Shown: piece by piece, positions 63,690 to 64,000 of the stretch
How the letters are laid out: every line of letters begins with the position of its first letter
Numbering within the stretch: the first letter of the stretch is position 1
From: Pseudomonadota bacterium
GTDB lineage: Bacteria > Pseudomonadota > Alphaproteobacteria > Rhodobacterales > Rhodobacteraceae
Length of the DNA: 64,000 nt
Reading direction: 5' to 3'
Assembly: GCA_020161655.1 (NCBI GenBank)
Contig: JAIUPC010000008.1
Location: forward strand, 124,001 to 188,000
Program-made: the position numbers and the translations under genes
Notes under the pieces: generated by a model
What the model saw: only the letters and a program-made list of their open reading frames with translations
What the model was told of the DNA's origin: nothing
Databases searched by the model: none

Positions 63690-64000
63690 ATGGAAACGGT
63701 CGAAATCGCGGTCATCGGCGCCGGTATCGTCGGTCTTGCCATCGCACATCGGCTGGCCTCGGCGGGGCGCGAGGTCCTGCTGATCGACCGGGCAGAGCCG
63801 GGGTCCGGCGCGTCCTATGGCAATGCCGGGACCATCGCCGATTATGCCGTGCAGCCGGTCGGCACGCCGGATGTGCTGAGGAACCTGCCGGGTCTTCTTC
63901 TGGACCGGAACTCGCCGCTGGCCATCCGCAAGGCGGCGCTGCCGACGCTCGCCCCATGGCTTTTGCGCTTCGCGCGTCAGTCGCTGCCGGGGGCGGCGAA
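63690..64000 (+). CDS. FAD-dependent amine/amino-acid oxidoreductase (DadA-like), N-terminal part
   Basis: The gene runs off the right edge of the window. Its first 103 residues have the dinucleotide-binding fingerprint VIGAGIVGLAIAHRLASAG and the downstream DRAEPGSGASYGNAGTIADYAVQPVGTP segment typical of D-amino-acid dehydrogenase-like (DAO family) flavoproteins. It starts after the strong site GGGGGGAAG. As the last visible gene of the gamma-glutamylation-type cluster it could oxidise the glutamylated amine. The C-terminal catalytic part is outside the window, so the substrate is open. Confidence 0.78.
   Translation, partial: METVEIAVIGAGIVGLAIAHRLASAGREVLLIDRAEPGSGASYGNAGTIADYAVQPVGTPDVLRNLPGLLLDRNSPLAIRKAALPTLAPWLLRFARQSLPGAA

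Overview
The window is about 64 kb of GC-rich, densely packed bacterial chromosome. The order petA-petB-petC, a bioR-bioBFDAZ biotin locus with a BioR operator, the translational coupling through ATGA overlaps and the close match of the Rieske N-terminus to Rhodobacter proteins all point to an alphaproteobacterium, most likely Rhodobacteraceae. I see no insertion sequence, prophage, integron or CRISPR array, and no stretch over 300 bases without a gene. The largest gaps are about 240 bases upstream of tctC and 230 bases upstream of the terC-like gene at 44091, plus about 200 bases upstream of thiB that hold a TPP riboswitch.

Layout. 1-5949: the tail of a sugar kinase, then the complete minus-strand biotin operon bioB-F-D-A-Z preceded by its GntR-type repressor gene bioR, whose predicted operator overlaps the bioR stop codon. 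6099-9019: three membrane or lipid genes (cardiolipin synthase-like, DUF1345, CDP-alcohol phosphatidyltransferase). 9072-12603: a ynjBCD ABC importer. 12637-14401: TerC and AbrB-type membrane proteins. 14417-25541: an organic-acid catabolic cluster with a TctABC importer, an isopropylmalate-dehydrogenase-family enzyme, an Ldh2-family dehydrogenase, hydroxypyruvate isomerase, aldehyde dehydrogenase, two cupins, the AtuA-family/DUF4387 pair of unknown chemistry and a GntR regulator that appears to carry two winged helices. Three promoter-proximal sites share the core TTGTCGT and probably form its regulon. 25529-30707: a tripartite-type RND efflux operon with two periplasmic adaptors. 30853-37950: a dipeptide-type ABC importer with an RpiR regulator, divergent from a DmpA-like aminopeptidase. 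38142-41764: a putative quinone/hydroquinone detoxification locus. 41763-44090: a 3-methyladenine glycosylase remnant, a PlsC-like protein lacking the catalytic histidine, and aroC. 44091-48487: a terC-like gene and the TPP-riboswitch-controlled thiBPQ thiamine importer. 48542-51237: the cytochrome bc1 operon. 51452-55936: a glutathione transferase, a PaiB-like protein, an Mrr-type restriction enzyme of slightly foreign composition, mtaB and dapF. 56034-56109: tRNA-Lys(UUU). 56138-64000: an RpiR-controlled catabolic cluster (N-formylglutamate amidohydrolase family, amino-acid permease, glutamine-synthetase-like ligase, aldehyde dehydrogenase, iron alcohol dehydrogenase, FAD oxidoreductase) that looks like gamma-glutamylation-based amine or amino-alcohol catabolism.

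The best candidates for undescribed biology are the 14417-25541 cluster, where the AtuA/DUF4387 pair, the double-winged-helix GntR protein and the repeated TTGTCGT sites define a compact, testable regulon, and the 56138-64000 cluster, where a formylglutamate-amidohydrolase-family enzyme replaces the usual gamma-glutamyl hydrolase. All function calls come from reading motifs and context; no database search was run.
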